A stretch of 55,305 bases of DNA from Paenibacillus sp. Root52. Lineage in GTDB: Bacteria > Bacillota > Bacilli > Paenibacillales > Paenibacillaceae. The notes beneath the pieces are model-generated. The model ran no database searches, was not told the origin of the DNA, and was given only the letters and a program-made list of their open reading frames with translations. Positions 42,458 through 51,422 of this stretch are shown piece after piece. The position numbers and the translations under genes were made by a program. Numbering within the stretch: the first letter of the stretch is position 1; every line of letters starts with the position of its first letter. The DNA lies in NCBI RefSeq assembly GCF_001426865.1, contig NZ_LMFO01000014.1:1-55305 (forward strand). The letters run 5' to 3'.

Positions 42458-44011
42458 CTATTTTTTCTCCTTTTTCACACCAGCCACTTGCACGGAGCCT
42501 TGTACTTGCTGTGGGGCATCTGCGTCTTCTGGAACCATGAGGCGTTTGCGTAGAGCCAGCGTAGCAACCCAAGACACAATCGCAATCACAAACATAATGA
42601 TGAACAAGGAATGCAAACTGCCCTCAAGCACACTTCGCAGCAACCGCCACTGATCGTCGGACAAAACCGTTTCCGTATGAGGTGCCAGCAATTCGTTCAG
42701 ATCCCCATCAGAGATGCCAGCAGCCGCAAGATTTTGTGCACTGGATAATGTTGAGATTCGATAATTCAACCATGTACCAAAAGCTGCCGCACCAATCGTT
42801 TGTCCCAGTGTACGCATGAACGTATGTAGTGCTGTGGATGAACCCCGTTCCCGATATCCTACAGATGACTGTGCAATGATGGTGAAGATTGTGAATGCAA
42901 AACCAAAACCAAGCCCATAGATAAAGGTCAGAACAAACAGCACGTACTGCGGCGATGAACCGCCGACAAGGAATAATCCGCCTGAACCAACCACAATGCC
43001 AGTCAGTCCGATGAGAGACGTCATACGCGACCCAATCTTCATTAAGAGTCGACCTGCCCACACACTGCCGATCAGCCAGCCAACAGACATTGGTGCAAGC
43101 AACAATCCGGATTCAGTCGCATTTCCCCCACGCACACCCTGCACCCACAGCGGCAGATAACTCGTAAGACCGATCATCAGTGAGCTCGTTAACAGCCCAG
43201 CAATATTCGCCACACGAATGTCTTGAATGCGGAAGAGGTGAAGTGGAACCATCGGAGCTTCGGCTCTTTTTTCAACCATGAAGAATAATACGATAAAAGC
43301 TACTGCTACCGCGCTGAGTCCCAAAATCAACGGAGAGCTCCACGCATAATACTGTCCACCCGCTGACAAAACAAAGAGCAGAGCTGTAATCCCAACAGTG
43401 AAGGTCAACGCACCCATAACATCAATTTTGGCAGTACGCGGTGACACATTTTCTTGCAAATAACGGAATACAAACCACATAGCTAACAAACCAAACGGCA
43501 CATTAAAACCAAAGATCCATTGCCAACCTAAATTATCTACAAAATAACCGCCTAGCAGCGGTCCAGCCAGAGATGAAATACCCCATACTGAGCTAATCCA
43601 GCCTTGAATTTTGCCCCGTTCCTCAATAGGATAGATATCTCCAATAATCGTAAATGTCACAGGCACTACCGCACCTGCGCCAATCCCCTGGATTGCACGA
43701 AAAACAATGAGCATCTCCATATTCTGCGAGAAACTGCATAGTAACGAACCGAGTATAAACAGAGCACATCCGATTAAGAATACAGGCTTCCGCCCATACA
43801 GATCACTGATTTTACCAAAAATCGGGGTACTAACCGCCATTGTGAGCAGATAAGCTGTAAAGATCCAGCTAAGCAGTTGCACACTGCCCAATTCACTGAC
43901 GATCGTTGGCCCTGCAGGCCCAATGACCGTACCTTCAATGGCGGACAAAAAGGTAGCTAGCAGCAAACCCGCCAAGATGAGACTGCGTTTGGAATTTCCC
44001 GTCGTATTCAA
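42458..44011 (-). CDS. MFS multidrug efflux transporter, DHA2/EmrB-QacA type
   Basis: 517 residues with 14 predicted TM helices. Motif C-like and motif A features: FLSAIEGTVIGPAGPTI in helix 1, GKISDLYGRKPVFLIG between helices 2 and 3, FRAIQGIGAGAVVPV in helix 4, and GPLLGGYFVDNLGWQWIF in helix 5. DHA2 pumps export cationic or lipophilic drugs using the proton gradient. The tail is basic (KKEKK). It has its own inverted repeat operator candidate just upstream and converges on the MarR gene. The GNAT gene ends 56 nt upstream on the same strand. Confidence 0.92.
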   Translation of the reverse strand: MNTTGNSKRSLILAGLLLATFLSAIEGTVIGPAGPTIVSELGSVQLLSWIFTAYLLTMAVSTPIFGKISDLYGRKPVFLIGCALFILGSLLCSFSQNMEMLIVFRAIQGIGAGAVVPVTFTIIGDIYPIEERGKIQGWISSVWGISSLAGPLLGGYFVDNLGWQWIFGFNVPFGLLAMWFVFRYLQENVSPRTAKIDVMGALTFTVGITALLFVLSAGGQYYAWSSPLILGLSAVAVAFIVLFFMVEKRAEAPMVPLHLFRIQDIRVANIAGLLTSSLMIGLTSYLPLWVQGVRGGNATESGLLLAPMSVGWLIGSVWAGRLLMKIGSRMTSLIGLTGIVVGSGGLFLVGGSSPQYVLFVLTFIYGLGFGFAFTIFTIIAQSSVGYRERGSSTALHTFMRTLGQTIGAAAFGTWLNYRISTLSSAQNLAAAGISDGDLNELLAPHTETVLSDDQWRLLRSVLEGSLHSLFIIMFVIAIVSWVATLALRKRLMVPEDADAPQQVQGSVQVAGVKKEKK

Positions 44012-44038
44012 TGGAACCCTTCTCTCTTCATTTCTATA

Positions 44039-44061
44039 TCAACTAGAAAATGTCTAGTTGA
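44039..44061. promoter_or_regulatory. Putative operator upstream of the MFS gene
   Basis: A perfect inverted repeat TCAACTAG-AAAATGT-CTAGTTGA, 28-50 nt before the MFS start codon. Size and symmetry fit a MarR- or TetR-type operator. It differs in sequence from the palindrome before the MarR gene, so the regulator may be encoded elsewhere. A weak terminator for the GNAT gene is a less likely alternative. Confidence 0.5.
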
Positions 44062-44067
44062 ATTTTT

Positions 44068-44640
44068 TTATTTATTACGCGCCCTTAGCCATTCATCATA
44101 GAGTAAAGAATACATTAACATGTCTTTGTATCCCGTAGACGTATGTTGAATTTGACGAAGTAATCCCTCTTTCGTAAATCCCATATTCTCCAGAAATCCA
44201 CCTGACGGCGCATTACGCGGATCCACAAGCGCCTCAATGCGATTAAGTCCCATCGTCTCATATCCAAAGGACAGCAGTACCGAGAACGCCTCCGACATAT
44301 ACCCATGCCGCCAGTAGTCACGTCCTAGCTCATAGCCGATCTCACCGCGAAACGCGCCCTCAAGTTGCCATGTATTGAATCCACAGCTTCCAATGAGGCG
44401 TCCTGTCTCTTTGAGCTCTATGCCCCAACGAATCGCATCCTCTTCTCCCGCCATCTGGTTAAGCAGACCAATCATATCCGCTGCTTCGGTTGCCCCAATC
44501 ATTGGCGCAAGATTCATATAACGGGTCACCTCTCGATCTGACCAGCACGCGAACATTTGTGCAGCATCCCGGCGTCGCATTTTGCGCAATCGAAGCCGCC
44601 CCGTCTCAAGCTCAGGGATTCTACCTTTACATTTATACAT
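44068..44640 (-). CDS. GNAT acetyltransferase, RimJ/RimL type
   Basis: 190 residues. It opens with the RimJ/RimL signature LETGRLRLRKMRRRDAAQM and has the acetyl-CoA region GYELGRDYWRHGYMSEAFSVLL followed by NRIEALVDPRNAPSGGFLENMGF. In this family the substrate can be ribosomal protein N-termini or small amines. ATG at 44640 is chosen because GGAG is 9 nt upstream; an ATG two codons earlier sits too close. It runs in the same direction as, and just before, the MFS gene. Confidence 0.88.
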   Translation of the reverse strand: MYKCKGRIPELETGRLRLRKMRRRDAAQMFACWSDREVTRYMNLAPMIGATEAADMIGLLNQMAGEEDAIRWGIELKETGRLIGSCGFNTWQLEGAFRGEIGYELGRDYWRHGYMSEAFSVLLSFGYETMGLNRIEALVDPRNAPSGGFLENMGFTKEGLLRQIQHTSTGYKDMLMYSLLYDEWLRARNK

Positions 44641-44803
44641 CAACATACTCTCCGATCCGATCCATCTCTAAAGACCATAAAAATTCACTAATTATCTAAC
44701 CATAACCTGCGCATGATGGCAACGGTTTAATCCTCATTCGTGCATTCAAAAAAGTACGATGATAATAGAAGTGTGCCGTTTGAACAGCCTCTATTATAAC
44801 ATC

Positions 44804-44836
44804 AAAAAAAACCGGGCCACATCGTGCTCCCGGTCT
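44804..44836 (-). terminator. Terminator after the 95-residue gene
   Basis: ACCGGG / CCCGGT stem with a 12-nt loop; on the minus strand eight T follow. Confidence 0.75.
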
Positions 44837-44915
44837 TAATCTACATATTGCTCCATTCATCGGACACATTCAAGCCATAGAGCTTGTCCAATCATGTCTT
44901 CACGATTAGGTTTAC

Positions 44916-45203
44916 CTACGCTTCGGTACCTGTCGCCAGCAATTCGTTACTGACTCGGCCGAGTACAGCCGTAATTTCCTTATACTCCTCAATGCCTGTG
45001 CCTGTAAGGCTCCACTGGTCTCCATGTGCAGTCAGGAAATTCTCTTGGGTCAGGTGTTCAAGCTCCTGCTTAATCTCCCGCTCTCCCACACGATATCCCC
45101 GTTCTTCCAGCCAAGGCAATGCGTCACCAACCGTCAAATCCTGATGCTGAGCCAAATATAGAAGATGAATCCGTACAAAAAGATTCTGTACCTCTGCGTG
45201 CAT
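44916..45203 (-). CDS. Hypothetical protein (95 aa), winged-helix-like
   Basis: Not firmly recognised. GGAAGGAG lies 8 nt before the ATG. The order of helices (VQNLFVRIHLLYLAQ, VGDALPWLEERG, REIKQELEHLTQENFL) followed by a short hairpin (TAHGDQWSLTGTG) matches a winged helix, so a DNA-binding or protein-binding role is possible. It is acidic and cytosolic. It is divergent from msrC. The fold call is an inference from the pattern alone. Confidence 0.65.
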   Translation of the reverse strand: MHAEVQNLFVRIHLLYLAQHQDLTVGDALPWLEERGYRVGEREIKQELEHLTQENFLTAHGDQWSLTGTGIEEYKEITAVLGRVSNELLATGTEA

Positions 45204-45387
45204 AAGTCAATCTCCTTCCAGGGTTCGCCCTCTGTGATTGCTAAGTAATTACCCCAGTGAAGAAGCAGAGAAACAGGAGGAATTTACAGGTTAGTTCCTT
45301 CGTTTTCAAAATCCTCCGCTTGACTAACGACATACACTACACTATCTTGAAAATAAGTACCATTTTTGCTCGGGAGGGTGATTAACC

Positions 45388-45867
45388 ATGTTTCAAGCTG
45401 TTTCTTATGAAGGAACACGAAGCGAGCAGCACAACGCCGTCCTGGGACAGTTAAGCGCTCTGATTCGCGATGAACCTAGCGCCATTGCCAATCTGGCAAA
45501 CGCAGCGGCGCTGCTCAATGTATTTTTGACCGATACCAACTGGGTCGGCTTCTATCTGTATGATGGCAAAGAACTTGTACTTGGTCCATTCCAAGGACTG
45601 CCTGCCTGCATCCGTATCCCACTTGGACGCGGTGTATGCGGCACATCTGCTGCAGAAAAACGTACCCTCGTCGTTGACGATGTACATGCTTTTCCAGGCC
45701 ATATTGCCTGTGATGCTGCATCCAACAGCGAAATCGTTGTGCCGATTATTAAAAATGGGGAACTATACGGAGTACTCGATATCGACAGTCCGATTAAGAA
45801 CCGTTTTGACGACGAAGACCGAATCTTCCTAGAGCAAGCAGTGCAACTGCTCGTAGACCAACTGTAA
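45388..45867 (+). CDS. msrC: Free methionine-(R)-sulfoxide reductase (GAF domain, YtsP/MsrC)
   Basis: Reduces free Met-R-sulfoxide using thioredoxin; cytosolic. 159 residues, a single GAF domain. The three Cys of the family are Cys74, Cys84 and Cys108, with the same spacing (10 and 24) as Cys84, Cys94 and Cys118 of E. coli fRMsr. Motifs: NWVGFYLYDG, GLPACIRIPLGRGVCGTSA, HIACDAASNSEIVVPI, YGVLDIDSP. GGGAGGGTG precedes the ATG. It is monocistronic with its own terminator. Confidence 0.95.
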   Translation: MFQAVSYEGTRSEQHNAVLGQLSALIRDEPSAIANLANAAALLNVFLTDTNWVGFYLYDGKELVLGPFQGLPACIRIPLGRGVCGTSAAEKRTLVVDDVHAFPGHIACDAASNSEIVVPIIKNGELYGVLDIDSPIKNRFDDEDRIFLEQAVQLLVDQL

Positions 45868-45941
45868 GTAGGTCTTGTGCGCCTCTCTACGCATTAAGCT
45901 TGTGAGGGTTCACTTGCCTCATACAAACGGAACATTCGGCA

Positions 45942-45985
45942 AAATGAAAGAGCACAGTCCGCAACTGGACTGTGCTCTTTCATTT
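45942..45985. terminator. Bidirectional terminator between msrC and the MerR/TipAS gene
   Basis: AAATGAAAGAGCACAGTCC and GGACTGTGCTCTTTCATTT are perfect inverted copies (19 bp) with a 6-nt loop. Confidence 0.9.
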
Positions 45986-46034
45986 GCCATCTTCATACAC
46001 CCATGTTCTGCTCGCCCTTCAACATGTTATGCAT

Positions 46035-46847
46035 CTAAGACAATTCTTGTTCCGCCTTAATGATCATTGCATCCCTTAAGAATTCAGCAAGCTTAGGATG
46101 ATATCCGTCATACATTTGACGGAAATTCTGATGTTCAACATACAGATTACCTAATTCCCGGTAGATCTCGGCTGTAGGTGTGTAGTATCCTTTGACCCAT
46201 TCCAGGTGCCTACTAATAATCTGCTGCACCTTCGGACTATCCGCAGATAATCCATCCTCAATGGCCTGATGCAGATCACGATTGATTCCATCGATCTTCT
46301 CCTGGGAGTCCAGATAGTCTCTTTTCGTCTTAAGCTGCACACTTTGGAGCGTGTTATCAGGCGACTGATTATGACTAGGCTTGTCTGAGTTCATCTCATC
46401 CAGCTTCGGACGATGCATCGAATCAGCACGCGATGAAGGTTGTTGCAGTAACATATTGCGCTGTCTCGGCTCAACAAATCCCTCGTATAGTGCGCTCTCT
46501 TCAATTTCTTGCTCACCTTGCAGATGCGATATCGTTTTGTCGAGTGTTTGTATCAGACCATGCAAGCGAAGTGCCTTTTCTAGCATTTGAATACGTTGCT
46601 GTTGCATCATTTGAATCATGTCATACGGATCTTCCTGTAGCATTGAGCCGATCTCTTCCTGCTCCACACCAAGTTCCTTGCAGAACAGTATCTGCTGGAG
46701 CTTCAACAGTTCCGGCTTCTCATAATACACGTCGTTCGGGTCACTTCCGACAAACGCCGGGGTCAACAGCCCAGCATCCACATATTGACTTAACTCATCC
46801 AAACTTACTCCAGACATACCGGATACGTCAGCGATAGTATATGCCAT
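46035..46847 (-). CDS. MerR family regulator with TipAS-like C-terminal domain
   Basis: 270 residues from ATG 46847, which has AGGAGGTG 6-7 nt upstream. The N-terminal MerR HTH is divergent (YTIADVSGMSGVSLDELSQYVDAGLL lacks the usual RxxRYY; split: YTIADVSG, LDELSQYVDAGLL) and a coiled coil follows (MQQQRIQMLEKALRLHGLI). A polar linker (about 130-185) leads to a TipAS-like domain (DGLSADSPKVQQIISRHLEWV, YTPTAEIYRELGNLYVEH, FRQMYDGYHPKLAEFL). TipA proteins bind thiopeptides and other drugs there. It lies 59 nt after the aldehyde dehydrogenase on the same strand. Ligand and targets unknown. Confidence 0.82.
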   Translation of the reverse strand: MAYTIADVSGMSGVSLDELSQYVDAGLLTPAFVGSDPNDVYYEKPELLKLQQILFCKELGVEQEEIGSMLQEDPYDMIQMMQQQRIQMLEKALRLHGLIQTLDKTISHLQGEQEIEESALYEGFVEPRQRNMLLQQPSSRADSMHRPKLDEMNSDKPSHNQSPDNTLQSVQLKTKRDYLDSQEKIDGINRDLHQAIEDGLSADSPKVQQIISRHLEWVKGYYTPTAEIYRELGNLYVEHQNFRQMYDGYHPKLAEFLRDAMIIKAEQELS

Positions 46848-46906
46848 TCCAAACACCTCCTGTCCTGGTCTGTAACTACTGAGTTCAGACATGTTATTGA
46901 ATGTAC

Positions 46907-48331
46907 TTAATTTTTGTTAAACATTACAAATTTCAATTCCGTCATCTCTTCCACCGCGTATTTCACACCTTCACGTCCCATACCGCTCTGCTTCACACCA
47001 CCGTATGGCATATGATCAACCCGGAAGGTAGGAATATCATTAATCATGACACCGCCAGCTTCAATGTGTTCCGCCGCATGTAAAGCGGTCTGAATATCAT
47101 TCGTGAATATACCTGCTTGCAGTCCATAGATGGAATCATTCACGTGCTCAATACCTTCTTCAATCGAATCAATCGTATTAATGACCACAATCGGAGCAAA
47201 TACCTCCTGACAGGATACTTTGGCGTCGCGGGGTACATTGACTAGCACAGTAGGACGCAGAATCCCACCTTGTACTTCGCCCCCAGCCACCACTTCAGCT
47301 CCTGCCTGCTTCGCTTCGGCTATCCATTCTTGTGTACGTTGTACATCCTTCGCTGATATTAGCGCAGACACAACTGTATCCGGATTCAAGGGATCACCTA
47401 TGACGACTTGCTTAGCTGCCTCAGCAAAACGACGAATAAATTCATCTGCGATCTCACGGTGTACATAAATCCGTTGGAGAGAGATACACACCTGTCCCTG
47501 ATAAGTAAATGCGCCTGTCACACTTCTAGGGATCACTTTATCAAGATTCGCATCCCGATCCACAATAACAGCGGCATTCGATCCGAGCTCAAGGGTCACT
47601 CGTTTCAACCCAGCCTGGCTACGAATGCTCTTCCCTACAGCAGGACTCCCTGTAAAAGTAATATGGGCAATACGTGGATCAGCCACGAGCACATCACCAA
47701 TCGTCTTGCCATCTCCACTAACCACGTTCAGAGCACCATCTGGTAAGCCTGCTTCCTGAAGTAGATCAGCGATATAGTATGAGGACAATGGGGTCTGTTC
47801 TGCTGGTTTCAGCACAATGGTATTACCTGCTGCGATCGCCGGTCCAACCTTATGCGCAACCAGGTTCATGGGGAAGTTAAAAGGCGTAATTGCTCCAATG
47901 ACACCGAGCGGCTGGCGCATCGTAAATCCAACACGTCCTTCTCCGCCCTTGGCTGCATCCATAGGTACGGTCTCGCCAGTTAGTCGTTTCGCCTCTTCTG
48001 CTGCAAAACGGTATGTCTCAATGGTTCGTTCTACCTCGGCTAATGCGGCTGTAATTGGCTTCGCCGCCTCCAGAGCGATAACTCGCGCAGCCTCATCCTT
48101 GCGTTCCTGGAGCAGCGCTGAAAGCTTATATAGGATATCCGCACGCTGATGTGCGGGCATTCGGCGCATTGTATCTCCAGCCTGGGTTGCCGCAGCAATA
48201 GCTGCTTCCGTCTCCGCTGCCGAAGCCGTAGCAACCTCTGCAAGTGTCTCGCCGGAATAAGGTGCCTGAAGCTCTTTATATTGTATAGACTCGGTAGGTT
48301 TCCCCCCGATAAACAGATGTTGTTTTTTCAT
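46907..48331 (-). CDS. NAD(P)-dependent aldehyde dehydrogenase
   Basis: 474 residues. Active-site Cys in YQGQVCISLQR, general base Glu in VTLELGSNAAVIV, nucleotide-binding TFTGSPAVGKSI and catalytic Asn in ITPFNFPMNLV. LELGSNAA rather than LELGGKSP places it in the lactaldehyde/phosphonoacetaldehyde/GapN-like branch of the superfamily. ATG at 48331 (MKKQHLF) has GGAGG 8 nt upstream; the longer frame MEDAA is that site. It is the first gene of a pair with the MerR/TipAS regulator. Substrate not determined. Confidence 0.9.
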   Translation of the reverse strand: MKKQHLFIGGKPTESIQYKELQAPYSGETLAEVATASAAETEAAIAAATQAGDTMRRMPAHQRADILYKLSALLQERKDEAARVIALEAAKPITAALAEVERTIETYRFAAEEAKRLTGETVPMDAAKGGEGRVGFTMRQPLGVIGAITPFNFPMNLVAHKVGPAIAAGNTIVLKPAEQTPLSSYYIADLLQEAGLPDGALNVVSGDGKTIGDVLVADPRIAHITFTGSPAVGKSIRSQAGLKRVTLELGSNAAVIVDRDANLDKVIPRSVTGAFTYQGQVCISLQRIYVHREIADEFIRRFAEAAKQVVIGDPLNPDTVVSALISAKDVQRTQEWIAEAKQAGAEVVAGGEVQGGILRPTVLVNVPRDAKVSCQEVFAPIVVINTIDSIEEGIEHVNDSIYGLQAGIFTNDIQTALHAAEHIEAGGVMINDIPTFRVDHMPYGGVKQSGMGREGVKYAVEEMTELKFVMFNKN

Positions 48332-48528
48332 TGCTGCATCCTCCATCCCTTCATTACTACAAGATGAACATATAAATTAACACGGGATCACCCTATTTAT
48401 TTATACACTATTTTATTATTCTCAACCCAGTAGAGCGGCTTAATATTGCTTATTTTATCTAAGCAACAATCTCAGATGCTTTGAACCGTAAAGCTCATAT
48501 ATAAGCTCTTTATCATGCAGCTATAGCG

Positions 48529-48952
48529 CTATTTAACTGTTAGTACAGGACAATGAGCATGTTTCAAGACTCCGTGACTCACACTGCCAAGTACGATCTC
48601 AGCCAGCATACCTTTGGCTCCCGCACCCATGACGATTAGCCCACATTCTTGATCACGTGCTACCCGGCAAATCTCATTCACAGGATCTCCGGCAATTAGA
48701 AGTGTGTCAGCAGGGACGGAACGTCTCGACAGGAACGCATGAATCGGCTCAACGATATGTTTACCTTCTTCGGCAATTCTAGCGTCCAGATCAACGCCCA
48801 GCGCAGGCTCATTGATGGATATCGATGGATTCACATGTACAATGAGCAATTTCGGATTTTTTTGCATGCCCTCTGCTAGTTCGACCGCTGCCTCCAGCGC
48901 CTTATGAGCATGAATCCGATCCATCCACCGCTACAAGTATTCGTTCAATCAT
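48529..48952 (-). pseudogene. Universal stress protein (UspA family) gene with a +1 frameshift
   Basis: The true start is ATG 48952, preceded by GGAGGAGG at a good distance. It encodes IERILVAVDGS, the first strand and ATP loop of UspA, and then hits a stop within five codons. Skipping one base near 48916 joins it to the open frame HAHKALEAAVELAEGM that runs to 48529, giving a normal 140-residue Usp. The C-terminal nucleotide motif is intact (VMGAGAKGMLAEIVLGSVSHGVLKHA; G-2x-G-9x-G-S). The reading frame from ATG 48924 alone lacks the first strand. It follows the MFS gene by 18 nt. Either a recent inactivating mutation or a sequencing error. Confidence 0.8.
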
Positions 48953-48970
48953 GTCGCTTCCTCCTCCATA

Positions 48971-50191
48971 TTAATGATGTGAAATAGCCGAATCGATCTC
49001 ACGCAGATGGCTGCGGCGAACCAATAGAACAACCACACCAATCAGCACCATGATCGCGCCAAAATAAAACGGTGTCTCCGGCATATACCACTCGGATAAT
49101 TTACCTGCAAGCCAAGGTGCAAGCGCACCGCCCAAGAAACGAACAAAGCTGTACGCCGCAGATGCTACGGAACGTTCCACAGGTGCGGCTTCCATGACAG
49201 CAGTAGTGATTAGCGTATTATTAATGCCTAGGAAAATACCCGCTACAATAACAGCCACAATGACGGTTGTAGAGGAGCCCATGACTGTACCTATTGCCAT
49301 CACAACCAGATCAATAGCGAACAAGGTTAACATGACACTCATGGATGGAACCGATCCGAATCGGCGTTGCAGTCTAGGAGCTACGAATACAGATGTAATC
49401 GCCAGCGCCAGTCCCCAACCGAAGAACACGTATCCTAGACCATGCTCGTCCAGATTCATGACATATGGTGAATAAGCCATTAATGTAAAGAAACCAAAAT
49501 TATATAAGAAAGCGGTAATCGCTAATGTTTTTAGAGATGGATAACTTAGTGCCTTGAACGGATCGGACAAGGAACTTCTTGTTTTCGGTTTGGCTATCTT
49601 AGGCAGCATAAACGTAATACTAATAAACGCAATGGCCATTAACACAGCTACACCGTAGAATGGACCGCGCCATGAGATCGAGCCAAGCTCACCACCGAGT
49701 AGCGGACCTACTGCGATCCCAAGTCCCAGCGCTGCCTCGTACAAAATAATAGCTTTGGCCGTCCCTGATGTGGACAGACCAACAATGGCAGATAATGCTG
49801 TTGCGATGAATAGTGCATTACCAAGACCCCAGCCGCCGCGATATCCTACCAGAGCACCTACCGTATCCGATGTTCCTCCAAGAGCGGAGAAAATGATAAT
49901 GAGTAATATACCGCTCAGTAGCGTCCATTTCACACCAATCCGGCTGGATACAACACCGGTGATCAGCATAGCAATACCTGTGACCGCATTGTAACTCGTA
50001 AATAACAGGGAAACCTGACTTTTGGATGCATGCAATTGATCCGCTATAGCAGGTAAGATTGGATCGACAAGTCCGAGCCCCATAAACGATATAATACATG
50101 CAAAGGCGACAGCCCATACGGCTCTCGGCTGTGATAACAGCCCTCCGCGTGATGACGGTAATTCGTCAGGTAGCGATGGTTCTCTTTTCAT
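48971..50191 (-). CDS. MFS transporter, 12-TM DHA1-type drug exporter
   Basis: 406 residues with about 12 TM helices. Features: FMGLGLVDPILPAIADQL in helix 1, the helix 2-3 loop region GVVSSRIGVKWTLLSG, and GLGIAVGPLLGGELGSISWRGPFY in helix 5 (motif C). It resembles the Bacillus Blt/YceJ/TetA(L)-like exporters. AGGAGGAATTAG precedes the ATG. It lies 230 nt after the MerR gene and 18 nt before the usp gene, all on the minus strand, suggesting a MerR-controlled efflux unit (inferred from the order). Confidence 0.9.
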   Translation of the reverse strand: MKREPSLPDELPSSRGGLLSQPRAVWAVAFACIISFMGLGLVDPILPAIADQLHASKSQVSLLFTSYNAVTGIAMLITGVVSSRIGVKWTLLSGILLIIIFSALGGTSDTVGALVGYRGGWGLGNALFIATALSAIVGLSTSGTAKAIILYEAALGLGIAVGPLLGGELGSISWRGPFYGVAVLMAIAFISITFMLPKIAKPKTRSSLSDPFKALSYPSLKTLAITAFLYNFGFFTLMAYSPYVMNLDEHGLGYVFFGWGLALAITSVFVAPRLQRRFGSVPSMSVMLTLFAIDLVVMAIGTVMGSSTTVIVAVIVAGIFLGINNTLITTAVMEAAPVERSVASAAYSFVRFLGGALAPWLAGKLSEWYMPETPFYFGAIMVLIGVVVLLVRRSHLREIDSAISHH

Positions 50192-50421
50192 AACTAATTC
50201 CTCCTGATGATGGTCTGTGTAATCTTGTTGCTTGGTTGGTTCATTATTTAATGCTTTAGTTTTTGTAAATAGATGAAAATTTCATTTCACTTTCATAAAA
50301 AACGCAATCAAAACGGAACAAAAGAACACCGACATGAACGGTGCTTATGTTCTCAGATATATTTATTTCATGTGGCTGACAGCCCTATTTCTAACAAAAC
50401 AAATTATGATTAAACTGCCAT

Positions 50422-50889
50422 TTATCCGTCTTGGACTCGATCTAAAGCGCCTTGGTCTTGCTTCTGCTCCTGCAACCGCTGAATGCCTGTCTGAACCCGT
50501 TCTCGTAACTCCTCCAGTTCACTCTGCACGGCATGAATGCTATGAAGTTTCTGTTCAATCAACTCCAGTTGTTCATTCAATGTTGTCTCCATCTTGCTCA
50601 GCTTCTCAATGCGCTCCTGAACTTCAATCGTCTGCTGATAATCAAAACGCTGTTCATTCAGCGCATCTGATGTTGCCACATAAGCATGTAGCTCCTGTAG
50701 CGAGAAACCCAGTACCTCCTTGGCGCGGACGACCTTTTTCAGATACGTAATATCCTCCCAGGTGTATAATCGTGTGCCACCATCTGTCCGTTGAGGTGAA
50801 GGCATGACACCAATCTCTTCGTAATACCGGATTGTACGTTTGGTTAGTCCGCTTTCCTTAGCGACATCATCAATTTTATACAAACTCAT
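50422..50889 (-). CDS. MerR family transcriptional regulator
   Basis: 155 residues from ATG 50889, which has GAGGTG 6 nt upstream. Classic MerR HTH: YKIDDVAKESGLTKRTIRYYEEIGVM, with RRxD-like wing QRTDGGTRLYTWEDITYLKKVV (split: KRTIRYYEEIG, GGTRLYTWEDI) and a dimerisation coiled coil rich in Glu and Leu (about 95-145). No Cys, so a metal ligand is unlikely; small molecules are more likely. The probable target is the MFS exporter downstream. A well-formed promoter with a triple AACGTT site lies upstream. Confidence 0.92.
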   Translation of the reverse strand: MSLYKIDDVAKESGLTKRTIRYYEEIGVMPSPQRTDGGTRLYTWEDITYLKKVVRAKEVLGFSLQELHAYVATSDALNEQRFDYQQTIEVQERIEKLSKMETTLNEQLELIEQKLHSIHAVQSELEELRERVQTGIQRLQEQKQDQGALDRVQDG

Positions 50890-50930
50890 TTCCTTCACCT
50901 CACTTATATGTCTGTAATGTTATGTACATA

Positions 50931-50963
50931 ATTATATATAATTGTAACGTTAACGTCAACGTT
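50931..50963 (-). promoter_or_regulatory. Promoter and putative operator of the MerR gene
   Basis: On the minus strand TTGACG (50954-50959), 17 nt, TATAAT (50931-50936). The -35 box is covered by three adjacent six-base units AACGTT-GACGTT-AACGTT (50946-50963), which together form an 18-bp palindrome-like site. The position fits repression or MerR autoregulation. Confidence 0.6.
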
Positions 50964-51011
50964 AGATTTTATTCACACGGAATTCGATATAAAGCTCTCC
51001 ACTTCAAAACA

Positions 51012-51221
51012 TCAAAAGAAAATCGATTTTACTGCGACCCCCACTAAAATAATCAATATAATTATCCCGATACCCTTCCATCCTAAGGTACTTACTAGTT
51101 CTCCTAGGTTGCCAATCGTAGCCCGATCATATGCATCCTTCATCGTTCCCGTTGGATTATTCTTTAATTCTTCACGAGCTAGGCGTTCTCTTTCTCGCTG
51201 TGGGCTCTCTTGATTCGTCAT
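51012..51221 (-). CDS. Small tail-anchored protein, DUF6366-like
   Basis: 69 residues. Hydrophilic N-terminus (RERERLAREELKNNPTG), then a conserved-looking middle (AYDRATIGNLGELVSTLGWKG) and a C-terminal TM helix (IGIIILIILVGVAVKSIFF). The arrangement matches the small DUF6366 family as I remember it. GGGGGGAG lies 6 nt before the ATG. It is monocistronic. Function unknown. Confidence 0.7.
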   Translation of the reverse strand: MTNQESPQRERERLAREELKNNPTGTMKDAYDRATIGNLGELVSTLGWKGIGIIILIILVGVAVKSIFF

Positions 51222-51370
51222 GTTAACTCCCCCCTGTTCTCAAAATTGGTTGTACTCCTATTATACTGAATAAATGTTTAATTTATGGTTAAATTATCCA
51301 CTGATATCTCTCTATTTTATAATCAGCATATATTCCATGTTTATTCGTAAACACCTACTTTAATGGTTAC

Positions 51371-51400
51371 AAAAAAGGACCCGCTTGTGCGAGTCCCTCG
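51371..51400 (-). terminator. Terminator after the SdpI-like gene
   Basis: GGACTCGC-ACAA-GCGGGTCC (one mismatch) followed by six T on the minus strand. No gene lies in 51222-51422. Confidence 0.8.
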
Positions 51401-51422
51401 GTTGGTGCTATGCCTATTTATA

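Noticed and set aside
44039..44061. The TCAACTAG inverted repeat as a terminator of the GNAT gene
   Set aside because: On the minus strand no T-tract follows the hairpin; the A/T-run lies on the wrong side, so an operator is more likely.
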